Source: Chitinophaga barathri
GTDB lineage: Bacteria; Bacteroidota; Bacteroidia; Chitinophagales; Chitinophagaceae
Direction of reading: 5' to 3'
NCBI RefSeq assembly: GCF_003807585.1
Contig: NZ_RMBX01000016.1
Coordinates: 62,001-126,000 of the forward strand
Length of the DNA stretch: 64,000 bases
Position numbers and translations under genes: made by a program. Below the pieces are notes generated by a model. The model was not told the origin of the DNA. It was given only the letters and a program-made list of their open reading frames with translations, and did not search any database. This document shows positions 8,112 to 17,824 of the stretch, one piece after another; the stretch's first letter is position 1, and every line of letters begins with the position of its first letter.

Positions 8112-10304
8112 ATGAAACAGTTTTACAAACTGGGCGGCGCATTGCTGATCCAGTTATCGCTTTTATCATCCGCATCTGCAACAGACCGGTTAGTCACGAA
8201 CATGACACAGCTGAACTCGGCTGTCAGCGCCTCCGTTGCGGGCGACAACATCATTCTTCAAAACGGCACCTGGAACAATGCTGCCATTACTTTCAGCGGC
8301 TCCGGCAGCTCTTCCAATCCCATCACCATGAAAGCGCAGACGCCCGGCGGCGTCACGTTTACCGGCAACTCCACCATGAACGTTACCGGCACTTACCTCG
8401 TCGTGAAAGGATTTAAATGGACCAACGGCACCGTCAGCGGAAACGTGGTGACCATCCGGGGCGGGAACAACCGCATCACCCAATGCGCGATCATCAACTT
8501 CAACTCCGGCTCCAAATGGATCGTGCTGGACGGGCTGAGGGGAAAGGTGGACCATTGCCATTTTGAAGGCAAAAACACCGTGGACCCCACCATGCAGATC
8601 GAAGTGAAGGACAAGACGGCGGACTACCACATCGTGGAGTACAACCACTTCGCCAAAAGGGAACCGCTGGGCGCCAATGGCGGCGAAACCGTGCGTGTAG
8701 GCTACTCCGGCCAGATGGACAACATCTCCCGCACCATTTTCCAGTACAACCTTTTCCAGGAATGCGACGGGGAAAATGAGATCATCTCAAACAAAAGCTG
8801 TGAGAACCTTTACCAGTTCAACACCTTCCGCCGCTCCGTAGGGCAGTTCTGTTTCCGCCATGGCGACAGGAATATCCTTTACGGCAACTGGTTCCTCGGC
8901 GAAGGCAAGGCGAACACCGGTGGCGTGCGGGTGATCGGCTCCGGGAACTATATCGTGAACAATTTTTTCCACGGCCTGGACGCGGCGAACAGCACGGGCG
9001 ACGCGGTGATCATCCTCCAGAAAGGGGAAACCTATCCGGCGGGTGAAGTACGTTTTAACCCGCAGGTCGTGGGCTGTGTGATCGCTTACAACACGGTGTC
9101 CGAATACACCAGCGGCAGGGCGCTGGACGTGAACAACGGCAGCAGGCCGCTCTCTCCCACCGGCGTAAAAGTGGCGAACAATATTTTCGTGGATGCGAAC
9201 CAGAGCCTGATCGCCAATAACCTCACCGGCAGCGAAACCTGGCAGGGGAACATTGCGTTCGGCACACTGGGTATCACCAATCCCGGCGGCATCACCATGG
9301 ACGATCCTGAGCTGGAAGCAGCGGGCAGCTGGCGTATCGGCGCCACCAGCCCCGCCATTGACGCAGGCGTTGGCGGATGGGGCGGATTACTGGATATCTC
9401 CGGCCTTGGCGTGGACGTGAATGTATCAAAAGATATAGACGGCCACACACGCACCAGCTCAAAAGACGTTGGCTGCGACGAACGCGTGACCGGAAATGCC
9501 GTGAACCGCCCGTTGCTCCCCGCGGACGTTGGCCCCTCCTGGCTGGGCGGCCCAGCCGATCCGGAAGAGCCCGCCGGCCCTGAGAACGTAGCGCTGAACA
9601 AAACCGTAACGGCCAGCAGCGAGCCACAGCCTGAAAACCCCGCCAGCAGCGCCGTAGATGGCAATACCGCCACCCGCTGGTCCGCCACCGGCTACCCGCA
9701 ATGGCTGGAAGTGGACCTGGGCGCGGAGTACAGCATCAGCAAAACGGAAGTGATCTGTATGGACGACAGAGCTTACCAGTTCACCGTTTCCTCCAAAACC
9801 ACCTCCGGCGGCAGCTACACACAGATCGTGAACAGGAACACCAATACCACACCGGGCACTATCGCGGCGCCCATCACCAATAGTTTCACCGCTATCAATG
9901 CAAGGTATGTACGCATCAATGTGACCGGCGCATCCGGCTATACCGGTCCATGGACGAGCATTCCGGAGTTCCGCGTATTTGGCGTGCCCACCGGCTCGCT
10001 GATGCTGGCGGCCAAAGCACCGGAAGAAACCACTTCCGGAAAAGAAACACTGGACGTTTCCGTATATCCGAACCCGGTAGTAAGCCCTTCCGCTACCATC
10101 CGCTACAGCCTGCCCGCCGCGGCACAGGTATCGCTGGCAGTATATAACATGAACGGGCAGCCGGAAATACTGGTGAACGGGCAGCAGCCCGCGGGCAAAC
10201 ACAACGTACAATGGAACACCGGCGGCAAAGCCAACGGTGTATATATCATCAGGCTGAGGGCCGGTAATATTGAAAAACAGTACAGGCTGATGCTCAGCAA
10301 ATAA
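8112..10304 (+). CDS. Secreted polysaccharide lyase family 6 (alginate lyase/chondroitinase-B type) with discoidin and T9SS domains
   Basis: The 730-residue protein has a signal peptide (MKQFYKLGGALLIQLSLLSS) and then a right-handed beta-helix of PL6 type. Typical pieces are TWNNAAITFSG near the start, KGFKWTNG, CHFEGKN, EYNHFAKREPLGANGGETVRVG, and the conserved ISNKS with FNTFRRSVGQFCFRHG. An F5/8-type discoidin domain follows (about 489-626; TASSEPQPENPASSAVDGN, TRWSA). The C-terminus is a type IX sorting domain (VYPNPVVSPSATIRYSLP to the end). PL6 enzymes split alginate or dermatan/chondroitin by beta-elimination. Which polymer is used here is open. It forms a carbohydrate group with the sugar dehydrogenase upstream and the acyltransferase and epimerase genes downstream. 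Confidence 0.88.
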   Translation: MKQFYKLGGALLIQLSLLSSASATDRLVTNMTQLNSAVSASVAGDNIILQNGTWNNAAITFSGSGSSSNPITMKAQTPGGVTFTGNSTMNVTGTYLVVKGFKWTNGTVSGNVVTIRGGNNRITQCAIINFNSGSKWIVLDGLRGKVDHCHFEGKNTVDPTMQIEVKDKTADYHIVEYNHFAKREPLGANGGETVRVGYSGQMDNISRTIFQYNLFQECDGENEIISNKSCENLYQFNTFRRSVGQFCFRHGDRNILYGNWFLGEGKANTGGVRVIGSGNYIVNNFFHGLDAANSTGDAVIILQKGETYPAGEVRFNPQVVGCVIAYNTVSEYTSGRALDVNNGSRPLSPTGVKVANNIFVDANQSLIANNLTGSETWQGNIAFGTLGITNPGGITMDDPELEAAGSWRIGATSPAIDAGVGGWGGLLDISGLGVDVNVSKDIDGHTRTSSKDVGCDERVTGNAVNRPLLPADVGPSWLGGPADPEEPAGPENVALNKTVTASSEPQPENPASSAVDGNTATRWSATGYPQWLEVDLGAEYSISKTEVICMDDRAYQFTVSSKTTSGGSYTQIVNRNTNTTPGTIAAPITNSFTAINARYVRINVTGASGYTGPWTSIPEFRVFGVPTGSLMLAAKAPEETTSGKETLDVSVYPNPVVSPSATIRYSLPAAAQVSLAVYNMNGQPEILVNGQQPAGKHNVQWNTGGKANGVYIIRLRAGNIEKQYRLMLSK

Positions 10305-10376
10305 ATAACTGAAAGCCGGTTGTACAGTTTCCCGGCTGATGTTTATGAAAAATACAGGATGAGCACACTGTCGGAT

Positions 10377-10413
10377 AAAGGGCCGGTGAACACTTGTTCT
10401 GCCGGTCCTTTTT
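10377..10413 (+). terminator. Terminator after the PL6 lyase gene
   Basis: The stem AAAGGGCCGG pairs with CCGGTCCTTT (one G-T pair) over a 15-nt loop, and a T run follows. It lies 73 bp past the lyase stop codon. Confidence 0.75.
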
Positions 10414-10469
10414 ATATACAACAAGCGGAAATAATTTATATATTGATACACCAAAATCCCTGACTATAT

Positions 10470-11648
10470 ATGACGCCAACGCAACGCATTGCTTCCATCG
10501 ACATTACACGGGCGCTTACCATGTTACTGATGATATTTGTGAATGACCTCTGGAGCCTGAAAGACATACCCGCCTGGCTGGAGCATACGGCCGCGCAGGA
10601 AGACGGCATGGGCCTGGCGGACGCGGTTTTTCCCGCTTTTCTTTTCATTGTGGGCATGAGCCTTCCCTACGCCATCAGCAACCGCATCAAAAAGGGCGAC
10701 AATACCCTTCAGCTGCTGCGCCATGTAATAGAACGTTCCATCGGCCTGCTGGTCATGGGCCTGTTCCTCGTGAACGGCGAAAACCTGAACGAAGCGGCCA
10801 CCGGTATGAACCGGGGCGTATGGAACATTATCTGCTGCATCTGTTTCATCCTCATATGGAATCAATATCCTGCCAAATGGTCCAAAACGGCCCAGAACAT
10901 TATGAAAGGCCTGGGCATCGCGGTACTGCTGCTGATGGCCTGGATCTGCCGCGGCGGTGACGATGCGCAGCGTTTCTCCACTTACTGGTGGGGCATCCTG
11001 GGCCTGATAGGCTGGGCATATTTTGCGAGCGCGGTGATCTATGTATTGGGCAAGGGTAAATTTTCCGTGGTGCTGGCGGGCTGGATCGTATTCTGCGGGC
11101 TGAGCATGGCCACCCATGCGCACATCCTGCCCCGCGATACGTTCCTCAGCACCCTGCTGGGCCCGCTGGACAATGGCGCCATGCCATCGCTGGTATTGGG
11201 CGGCACCCTGGTGTCTATGATCTTCAGAAGTTATACGGCCGCGGGGAAATGGAAATCCGTTATCCCCCTGCTGCTGGGCATTGCCGTGGTACTGGCTACC
11301 GCCGGGCTGCTCACCAGGCCGATATGGGAAATATCCAAGATCCGCGCCACACCCAGCTGGGTAATGATATGCAGCGCGCTTACCATCGGGCTGTTTGTGA
11401 TCACTTACTGGCTGGGAGATCTTCAGCAGAAAGCTCATTGGTTTAAGATCATCAAACCGGCGGGTACGGATACGCTGCTCTGTTACCTGATCCCCTATTT
11501 CGCGTATGCGATCCTGTCCATGGCCGGCGTGTTTGACATGGAAGCACTGGCGGGCTGGACAGGTATTATCAAGTCCCTTCTTTTTTCCATACTCATGATC
11601 CAGATCGCGGGGTTACTTACTAAAGCAGGTATCCGCCTGAAACTGTAA
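10470..11648 (+). CDS. Membrane acyltransferase of the DUF5009/HGSNAT-like family
   Basis: The 392-residue integral membrane protein has about ten hydrophobic segments. It opens with RIASIDITRALTMLLMIFVN, followed by FPAFLFIVGMSLPYA, which is typical of the heparan-alpha-glucosaminide N-acetyltransferase-like family in Bacteroidota. Those proteins are thought to move acyl groups across the inner membrane onto sugars; the substrate here is inferred only. Its stop codon overlaps the TAACTTTG promoter box of the next gene. It sits with polysaccharide-degrading genes, which suggests modification of imported sugars. Confidence 0.8.
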   Translation: MTPTQRIASIDITRALTMLLMIFVNDLWSLKDIPAWLEHTAAQEDGMGLADAVFPAFLFIVGMSLPYAISNRIKKGDNTLQLLRHVIERSIGLLVMGLFLVNGENLNEAATGMNRGVWNIICCICFILIWNQYPAKWSKTAQNIMKGLGIAVLLLMAWICRGGDDAQRFSTYWWGILGLIGWAYFASAVIYVLGKGKFSVVLAGWIVFCGLSMATHAHILPRDTFLSTLLGPLDNGAMPSLVLGGTLVSMIFRSYTAAGKWKSVIPLLLGIAVVLATAGLLTRPIWEISKIRATPSWVMICSALTIGLFVITYWLGDLQQKAHWFKIIKPAGTDTLLCYLIPYFAYAILSMAGVFDMEALAGWTGIIKSLLFSILMIQIAGLLTKAGIRLKL

Positions 11649-11653
11649 CTTTG
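11646..11653 (+). promoter_or_regulatory. Bacteroidota -7 box TAACTTTG immediately before an ATG
   Basis: The box matches TAnnTTTG perfectly and overlaps the stop codon of the acyltransferase gene. The next ATG begins at 11658, four bases after the box, so a transcript from here would have almost no 5' leader. No convincing -33 element was seen. Confidence 0.5.
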
Positions 11654-11657
11654 CGGA

Positions 11658-12527
11658 ATGATGGAAATTGCCAATGAATATATCCGTGTGCAGGTAAGTG
11701 CCCAGGGGGCGGAACTGCAAAGCATCGTAAGAAAAGACAACCAGCTGGAATACCTCTGGAGCGGAGACCCGGCCTTCTGGGGCAAAAAAAGCCCTATCCT
11801 GTTCCCCATCGTGGGCGGGCTGAAGGACAATACCTACCGTTATAAAGGGAAAAGTTACCAGCTGGGCCGTCATGGTTTCGCCCGCGAAATGGCGTTTAAC
11901 GTCAGCGAACACACGCCCACGAGCATCACCTTCAGCCTGTCCGACGACGACAGTACGCTGGCTAAATACCCTTTTCATTTTAACCTCACCGTGCGTTACG
12001 CTATTCAGAACGCTACGCTGAGTGTAAAATATACCGTACAGAACACCGGGGACGAGCCGATGTATTTTTCCATCGGCGCGCATCCGGCGTTCAAAGTGCC
12101 GCTCGTGGAGCAGACCGCCTTCGACGATTATTCCCTTCATTTTAATAAACCTGAAACCGCCGGCGTCTGGCCTCTATCCGATGCGGGGCTGATACAAACC
12201 GCGCCTGTGCCTTACCTGGAAGACGTGACCGAACTAATGCTGCAAAAGTCCCTCTTTTACAAAGACGCGCTTGTGTTCAAACACCTCGCGTCCGACGTCA
12301 TCTCTATCCGCAGTTCCCAGACGCCGCATGGACTGGAAGTAAGTTTCCCGGGGTTCCCCTACATGGGCATATGGAGCGCAAAGGATGCGGACTTCGTGTG
12401 CATAGAGCCATGGTGCGGTATTGCGGACCCGGTAAATACCAGCGGCGAACTGGAGGAGAAGGAAGGCATCCACCTCCTGGCGCCGGAAGAGATCTTCAAA
12501 AGAGAGTGGTCCGCCATCTTCTTTTAA
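11658..12527 (+). CDS. Aldose 1-epimerase family protein (LacX-like)
   Basis: This 289-residue soluble protein belongs to the galactose-mutarotase-like fold. Visible family motifs are LEYLWSGDPAFWGKKSPILF, FPIVGGL, the catalytic-region RHGFARE (His), SIGAHPAF (His) and the late CIEPWCGIADPVN (Glu). It would interconvert the anomers of an aldose or act on a hexose phosphate. The start is ATG 11658; an ATG one codon later is equally possible. It follows the acyltransferase gene by 9 bp but appears to have its own promoter box at 11646-11653. Confidence 0.88.
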   Translation: MMEIANEYIRVQVSAQGAELQSIVRKDNQLEYLWSGDPAFWGKKSPILFPIVGGLKDNTYRYKGKSYQLGRHGFAREMAFNVSEHTPTSITFSLSDDDSTLAKYPFHFNLTVRYAIQNATLSVKYTVQNTGDEPMYFSIGAHPAFKVPLVEQTAFDDYSLHFNKPETAGVWPLSDAGLIQTAPVPYLEDVTELMLQKSLFYKDALVFKHLASDVISIRSSQTPHGLEVSFPGFPYMGIWSAKDADFVCIEPWCGIADPVNTSGELEEKEGIHLLAPEEIFKREWSAIFF

Positions 12528-12647
12528 ATTAACAATTTCAAACTCATTTGTGCGTACGTGTTACACCACACGTTAACAGCTTTGCATTGCCATAATGACT
12601 TATTTGCAGCGGTCAAATCTATTTTGTTAATCTAATACACCCCTGCA

Positions 12648-14693
12648 ATGTCTATCTTTGATTACCCCCGCATTAACGTAAAGGGCCTCATTGCCATTAA
12701 CGTAGGCACCGCAAACAATGACGATTATTCCGGCTACCAGTTCCCCACCGGCTCTAAATTTGCCGGCCAGCCCATGCGCCTCTGCGACTCCCAGAATGTA
12801 CAACCCATCATGTACAATATGGATGACGACGAATGGGTGAAATGGGTACAGCAGACTGTGGATGTTTATGAACCGCCGCAGGATGTAAAACTGAAAAAAG
12901 TGCCTCCCCGTTTTGAAGGCGCGCCCTCCAACGGCCAGGTAATACCTTCGGAATGGAATTATTACGGCGATATGGGGGCCACGATGATGAATGTGAACGT
13001 AACAGGCATCAACGACCCGAACAGCCAGATACCCGCCAGCCTGCTGACGCAGCTGCAAAGCAGCCAGCTTTCTTTCCTGAACAGGCTGGGGCCGAACGGC
13101 CGGAACACGGGGATGGTGATAGACGTCAACTCCGAAGACCCTACCAACACGCAAATGTTTGCAGACACGATGTCGCTGATGACAAGCAGCGAAGTATTGT
13201 TTTCCGGCAAACCCAGCAAAGGCATGACGCGCTGGATCAACTTCGCGCGCAATGCAAACCTCACCGGGCCAAATGGTGCCGCGGCCACTTTTCAGCAGAT
13301 AGTTCCATTATCAGAACTGCAAGGCCAGCCGATACTGGCGGGCCTTCCGCAGAAATCGCCTTTGGGCAGACCGCTGGCGGGAATCGTTTGCCGGTATACG
13401 TTATACCGACCGCTACAGGAGATCAATTATTTCGCGCCGCAATACCAGGGCCAGGGATGGTTTAACGCGATGATACAACTCTATTCCACACAAGGCATCA
13501 ATCCGGATTACCTGACCTTACAAGGCACTATTGCTCCATGGTTCGAGGGTGATGCCACTTCTCAGCCCATCGGCCGTTACCTGGAGCCAATAGCATTCCC
13601 CACCCCCAAAGACTTCAAAGGCAATTCAGGCCCCGGCCTGCCCATGCGTGTACCGCCCGCCATGATGGCGATTGATGCGAAACAGCAAGTCCTGTCTATC
13701 GACTGCTCCGCCGTATGGCCCGATTATTATGCCGGCGCCCCGGCGTACAATCCCCTGGCCACGGACGATAATCCCAAATATCCCTTCGGCACCATGAGCG
13801 TGAGTGTAGTGGCCAATGGCATCCGTACGTCTCTCGGGGATATCGATTATATGAACATGGCGAAGAACGATGCCAACGGCTGGATATTCGACCTTCCGCT
13901 GACAGCCACTACCGGCGACATGGTGGCAACCGGCGTGGTTTCCGTGAAATGTTACAGCGATACAATCAATCAATACATCCTCCAGGAAAAAGACCTCTTC
14001 ATTTTCTCCGAACAGTCCGGCGTGTATGCGGAACAGGTAGTTGGCAACCTCAATCCCACCACCGGCCGCTTCCGCTACGACGGCATCGATACCACGCCTA
14101 TTTCTTTTACCGTGTACAGAAAAGGCCTGCCCCTGCCGCCGGATGACCCGATGCGCTTCACGCTCTATTACTGGGAAACCACGCCCAACCAGAACGATGG
14201 CCAGCAGCGGTTTACCATCCTCCAGACAGACTACCAGGCCGGCGCGCCCATCACGTTCCCGGCAGGCAAATGCGGCAACTTCCTCATCACCTGCACCCCG
14301 CAGAATGATCCCCCGCCGCCGGACCTCTATTCCAATTTCGACCCGCTGACGGGCTGTTATATCAATATCCGCATACTGCCCAATTACAAAGATTACTCGG
14401 AGTTTTATAAAGACCCGAACGCGGCGATACCTGTAGGCAACGATAAGCTGACCTTTGAAGTGATCTACGAAGAAGTGTTGCGCAACTATTACCTGATGTA
14501 CCCGGCCATGAGCAAAGTGGTGAAGCTGAACGATCCCAAGGCCTGGAACGACCCGGTAATGGCGCGTATGCTCATGCAGCGCATCAGCCTGGAAGTATGG
14601 GGCCAGTCCATTGCCATGCCCCGCACCCGCGACCTTTCCGATTCACGGAGGACGCTGCTGAATGCCTGGTGCCTGAAGATCATTAATGCATAA
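12648..14693 (+). CDS. Stand-alone homologue of the N-terminal half of VioB (iminophenyl-pyruvate dimer synthase)
   Basis: The 681-residue protein has no signal peptide. Its opening MSIFDYPRINVKGLIAINVG closely parallels the VioB opening as I recall it (MSILDFPRIHFRGWARVN). Further matching pieces in the same order are DVNSEDPTNTQMFAD (about 158-173; VioB has a DSDPT..AQIYAG run), GRYLEP and, near the end, YPAMSKVVKL...MARMLMQ...AMPRTRDLSDSR (VioB YPFMSDKVFSL...YMPSTRELS). It stops where VioB continues into its ferritin-like catalytic half, so that half is missing. No VioA, VioC, VioD or VioE gene is nearby. Its function is unknown. The homology is from memory of the VioB sequence, not from a search. 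Confidence 0.65.
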   Translation: MSIFDYPRINVKGLIAINVGTANNDDYSGYQFPTGSKFAGQPMRLCDSQNVQPIMYNMDDDEWVKWVQQTVDVYEPPQDVKLKKVPPRFEGAPSNGQVIPSEWNYYGDMGATMMNVNVTGINDPNSQIPASLLTQLQSSQLSFLNRLGPNGRNTGMVIDVNSEDPTNTQMFADTMSLMTSSEVLFSGKPSKGMTRWINFARNANLTGPNGAAATFQQIVPLSELQGQPILAGLPQKSPLGRPLAGIVCRYTLYRPLQEINYFAPQYQGQGWFNAMIQLYSTQGINPDYLTLQGTIAPWFEGDATSQPIGRYLEPIAFPTPKDFKGNSGPGLPMRVPPAMMAIDAKQQVLSIDCSAVWPDYYAGAPAYNPLATDDNPKYPFGTMSVSVVANGIRTSLGDIDYMNMAKNDANGWIFDLPLTATTGDMVATGVVSVKCYSDTINQYILQEKDLFIFSEQSGVYAEQVVGNLNPTTGRFRYDGIDTTPISFTVYRKGLPLPPDDPMRFTLYYWETTPNQNDGQQRFTILQTDYQAGAPITFPAGKCGNFLITCTPQNDPPPPDLYSNFDPLTGCYINIRILPNYKDYSEFYKDPNAAIPVGNDKLTFEVIYEEVLRNYYLMYPAMSKVVKLNDPKAWNDPVMARMLMQRISLEVWGQSIAMPRTRDLSDSRRTLLNAWCLKIINA

Positions 14694-14721
14694 CGTTCTT
14701 TCATCCTTAAAAATCCATTGC

Positions 14722-16050
14722 ATGAAAAATATACTTTTCAGTATCCTGCTTTGCGCCGCATTCAGCGCGCAGGGTCAGTCTCCTTATACGCTTACGCTCA
14801 AACAGTATGAAAACCAACCCGCACCGGCTTTACAATCTTTTTGTATCGCCACCGGCAATGGCCTCTGGCTGCTGGTGGGCGGCCGCACGAACGGCTTTCA
14901 CGGCACGGCGGATTCCAGTTCCACGTTCCCTACCGCGTTTGACAACCAGACGCTGTATGTGATAGACCCGGTGAACAATAAATCCTGGACCGCACCCATC
15001 CCCCAGCAGTTCCTTTACCAGCTGCGCAGTACGAACATGGCGTATTGCCAGGACGGGAATACGCTCTATTGCATCGGCGGCTATGGCAACGGCTGCGACG
15101 GCGATAATCCCGGTTGTTACCAGACCTTCCCCAATCTCACGGCTATCAATGTGCCGGGCATCATCAGCGCGATACAGTCCGGCGGTAATGTAGCGGCGAA
15201 TATCTCCACCCTCTCAGATCCGAGGATGGCGGTGACAGGAGGTTATCTTACCAAAAACGCGGGCGTGTTTTACCTGGTGTTCGGGCAGAATTACAATGGG
15301 AAATACCAGGGCGGCGTCACCGGGAAATACACGCAGCAGATAGCCAGGTTCCTGGTCACGAACAACGGCGGGCAGCTGTCCATCAGCAATTACCAGACCT
15401 TCACCACGAAGCAGACATACCTGGGGCTTTCACAATTTCACCGGCGTGATTTTGTGGCTTCCACTTACATCAATCCCATGAACCGCTCGGTGGGCATGGG
15501 AGTGTTCGGCGGGGTGTTCAACAGCCAGGGCGGCCCCTTCAGGAACCCGATCTATATCCAGAACTACGGGCATACCACTACCACCACCATCGACACGGCC
15601 TATTCGCAGATGTACTGCATGTACGACTGCGCGGTGGTGCCGCTGTACAACACCAGCGGGCAGCAGATGTATGTGTCCATGATCGGCGGCATTACGGATT
15701 ATTATTTTAATAAAAACGGGGACCCTGTCCCCAGTAACGCCTCGAACTTCATGCCCTGGTTCAACTATGTGAGTACGCTGGTAAAAACCACGAAGAGCAC
15801 CGTGGAATACCCGCAGAAAGGCAATCCCCTGCCGGGTTACATCGGTGCGAACGCGGCGTTTATCCCCGCGCCGGGCATTGCCATGTACGGCGGCACGGCA
15901 GATGTGATAGACTTTGCAAAATTACCGTCGGGGCAAACGATGATCGGGTGGATGTACGGGGGCATTGTGGCTACGGCGGAGCAAAGCAACGGCTTTAACC
16001 CCACCAGTTCGAGCAACGTCATTTACGCCGTGTACCTGACGAAAAACTAA
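14722..16050 (+). CDS. Secreted propeller-like protein downstream of the VioB-like gene
   Basis: I placed the start at ATG 14722 (MKNILFSILLCAAFSAQGQ), which begins a clean signal peptide; an in-frame ATG at 14686 would add 12 residues and overlap the preceding stop. The mature protein (about 420 residues) has repeated Gly-Gly motifs such as LLVGGRTNGFHG, LYCIGGYGNGC, MGVFGGVFN and VSMIGGITDYY, as in Kelch-like propellers. It has no T9SS tail or lipobox. It begins 28 bp after the VioB-like gene on the same strand, so the two are probably co-transcribed although one product is cytoplasmic and the other exported. I do not recognise a named family. Confidence 0.7.
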   Translation: MKNILFSILLCAAFSAQGQSPYTLTLKQYENQPAPALQSFCIATGNGLWLLVGGRTNGFHGTADSSSTFPTAFDNQTLYVIDPVNNKSWTAPIPQQFLYQLRSTNMAYCQDGNTLYCIGGYGNGCDGDNPGCYQTFPNLTAINVPGIISAIQSGGNVAANISTLSDPRMAVTGGYLTKNAGVFYLVFGQNYNGKYQGGVTGKYTQQIARFLVTNNGGQLSISNYQTFTTKQTYLGLSQFHRRDFVASTYINPMNRSVGMGVFGGVFNSQGGPFRNPIYIQNYGHTTTTTIDTAYSQMYCMYDCAVVPLYNTSGQQMYVSMIGGITDYYFNKNGDPVPSNASNFMPWFNYVSTLVKTTKSTVEYPQKGNPLPGYIGANAAFIPAPGIAMYGGTADVIDFAKLPSGQTMIGWMYGGIVATAEQSNGFNPTSSSNVIYAVYLTKN

Positions 16051-16090
16051 TACTTTCCCTGATAGGTGTAAGCGCCAGAGAGCGCGTATA

Positions 16091-16125
16091 AAAAGAGGTT
16101 GCCTTATGGTGACCTCTTCTTTTTT
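16091..16125 (+). terminator. Terminator after the propeller-like gene
   Basis: The stem AAGAGGT pairs with ACCTCTT over a short loop and is followed by a T run, 40 bp after the stop codon at 16050. Confidence 0.65.
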
Positions 16126-16133
16126 AAAGGTGG

Positions 16134-16163
16134 GGATAAAAAAAGGTTGCCGCCCGGCAACCT
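16134..16163 (-). terminator. Terminator after the AlkD-like gene
   Basis: The stem AGGTTGCC pairs with GGCAACCT with a 4-nt loop. On the minus strand it is followed by seven T residues. It directly follows the minus-strand stop codon at 16170. Confidence 0.8.
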
Positions 16164-16169
16164 GGTATT

Positions 16170-16871
16170 TCAGCACTTCAGCGTCTTTTTCTTTTTAGGC
16201 CCCCGTTTGCGCGCGGCGCCGATATATTCTTCCGCAACAGGCACTTTACAGGCCGTATCGCCCACATTCACGGATACCAGGCCTATCCTGCGGGCCACCT
16301 CTACGGCTTCCTCATGCAGGGCTTCCACGTAAGTACCCAGGTGGATCACGAAGTTGTTCATGGTATAGCGCACCCAGTTCGGGGCTTTATGGATATCTTT
16401 TTCTACCCTTTTGAGCAGCTTCCGCAGTTGCGGAATGTCCAGCTCCGCGTCGGGTTTCAGGGAAGTGAGGCCGCTGACCAGGTTCCAGCCGCTGCTGGCC
16501 ACGTTTTCGTTTTTATCTTCTATCCATTCCAGGCCCAGTTTCCAGGCATCGGGGTGCTCGGCCGCCACCCATACCACCGTACTTTGACTGATGCCGTGGG
16601 AGTTGGCGGTCCTGGCCCATTTATCCAGCTGCGCCGGGGTCATCTTCGATCCGTCCGCCATCAGGCCTGCCAGGTACTGCGCGTCGTACACGCCGCTGTC
16701 GTACAATTGCAGCGCCAGCTGCTGGTCGTTTTTGATCTTTTTCAGGATCACCTTCAGGTCCGCCACTTTAGCGCCGTAGATCGGCTCTCTGGCGTCGTGT
16801 TTCATCAGTATGCGCTTAATGCTGTCGGTGCTCACGGCGGCAATGGCTTTGAGTGTTTCCTGCAGGGTCAT
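16170..16871 (-). CDS. DNA alkylation repair protein, AlkD-like HEAT fold
   Basis: The 233-residue protein is all-helical. It has the opening KHDAREPIYGAKVADLKVIL, then AGLMADGSKMTPAQLDKWA and a run with VVWVAAEHPDAWKLG, which fit the AlkC/AlkD DNA alkylation repair family. A lysine-rich tail (RKRGPKKKKTLKC) could help DNA binding. AlkD-type enzymes remove bulky positively charged alkylated bases. It is last in a minus-strand gene group that includes pirin and GNAT genes. Confidence 0.8.
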   Translation of the reverse strand: MTLQETLKAIAAVSTDSIKRILMKHDAREPIYGAKVADLKVILKKIKNDQQLALQLYDSGVYDAQYLAGLMADGSKMTPAQLDKWARTANSHGISQSTVVWVAAEHPDAWKLGLEWIEDKNENVASSGWNLVSGLTSLKPDAELDIPQLRKLLKRVEKDIHKAPNWVRYTMNNFVIHLGTYVEALHEEAVEVARRIGLVSVNVGDTACKVPVAEEYIGAARKRGPKKKKTLKC

Positions 16872-16900
16872 GGTAAAGAGATTTATATGAAAATTACTGA

Positions 16901-17773
16901 TTAATCTTCAATCAGGATACCCATCTTGCCGATCTGGTAATCACGCATGGCCCGTAGTACTTCCGTTTCCGTATTCATGACAAACGGGCCGTTGGCCGCG
17001 ATCTTTTCGTTCAGCGGTTTGCCCGTGGCGATGAACAGGCGGGTGTCTTCTTCCGCGATGATGCCGATGCCCTCCCCGTCTTCGTGGAACACCACGGCAT
17101 GAAAACCGGTGTACACGCTGCCGCCTTCCACTTTCAGCTCCCCGTCCAGCAGGTAAATAAAAGCATGATGGTCCGTGGGAATGGGGATGTACATGCTGCC
17201 GCCCTTTTTACATTCCGCCGTAAAGGTGTTCACCGGGCTGAGGGTAGGCACGGGGCCTTTGACGCCGTTCAGTTCACCAGCTATTACGTGTACTTTAATA
17301 AGGCCGTCTTCGCTGGTTACAACGGGCGTATCGGCGGCATGCAGCGGGAAATAAGAGGGCTGGTCCATTTTATGCGCGGCGGGTGAGTTCACCCAGACCT
17401 GGATAAGCTCCTGCACGCCGCCGGTCTCATGAATGTCTGCCGGCGGTCTTTCGCTGTGCACGATGCCCATGCCGGCATGCATCCACTGGGTGCCGCCCGC
17501 GTGTACCACGCTGTTGTTCCCCCGGCTGTCCCGGTGGTGAACGCCGCCTTCGAAAATAAATGTAACGGGAGAAAAACCCCTGTGCGGGTGCGGGCCTACA
17601 CCGGCGTGGCGCAGCGGGATGTCGTCGCGCACCTGCGCGCGGATGTGATGCAGCAGCAGGAAAGGATCGATGCGGTCCGCATGTACGGTGGGGAACGGCT
17701 GCCGCAGCGGCATCCCGTCCATGTCTTTCTGGTCTGCGTAAAGTACATCCTTTACGCTTCGGTATTTATTCAT
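16901..17773 (-). CDS. Pirin family protein
   Basis: The 290-residue bicupin has the pirin N-domain signature: DPFLLLHHIRAQ, then HPHRGFSPVTFIFEGGVHHRDSRG with the metal-binding His residues, and WMHAGMGIVHSERP. The C-terminal cupin contains LFIATGKPLNEKIAANGPFVMN. Pirins bind iron and some are quercetinases; the role here is unknown. It is encoded 51 bp downstream of the Fe-S mini-protein gene on the same strand. Confidence 0.92.
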   Translation of the reverse strand: MNKYRSVKDVLYADQKDMDGMPLRQPFPTVHADRIDPFLLLHHIRAQVRDDIPLRHAGVGPHPHRGFSPVTFIFEGGVHHRDSRGNNSVVHAGGTQWMHAGMGIVHSERPPADIHETGGVQELIQVWVNSPAAHKMDQPSYFPLHAADTPVVTSEDGLIKVHVIAGELNGVKGPVPTLSPVNTFTAECKKGGSMYIPIPTDHHAFIYLLDGELKVEGGSVYTGFHAVVFHEDGEGIGIIAEEDTRLFIATGKPLNEKIAANGPFVMNTETEVLRAMRDYQIGKMGILIED

Positions 17774-17824
17774 GGATTACTCCGGGTTGTATGGTACTGG
17801 TAGTTGGGGAATCCCGGAATGGCG

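Noticed and set aside
12648-14693. Complete violacein cluster
   Set aside because: Only the N-terminal half of one enzyme is present; no tryptophan oxidase or monooxygenase genes are near.
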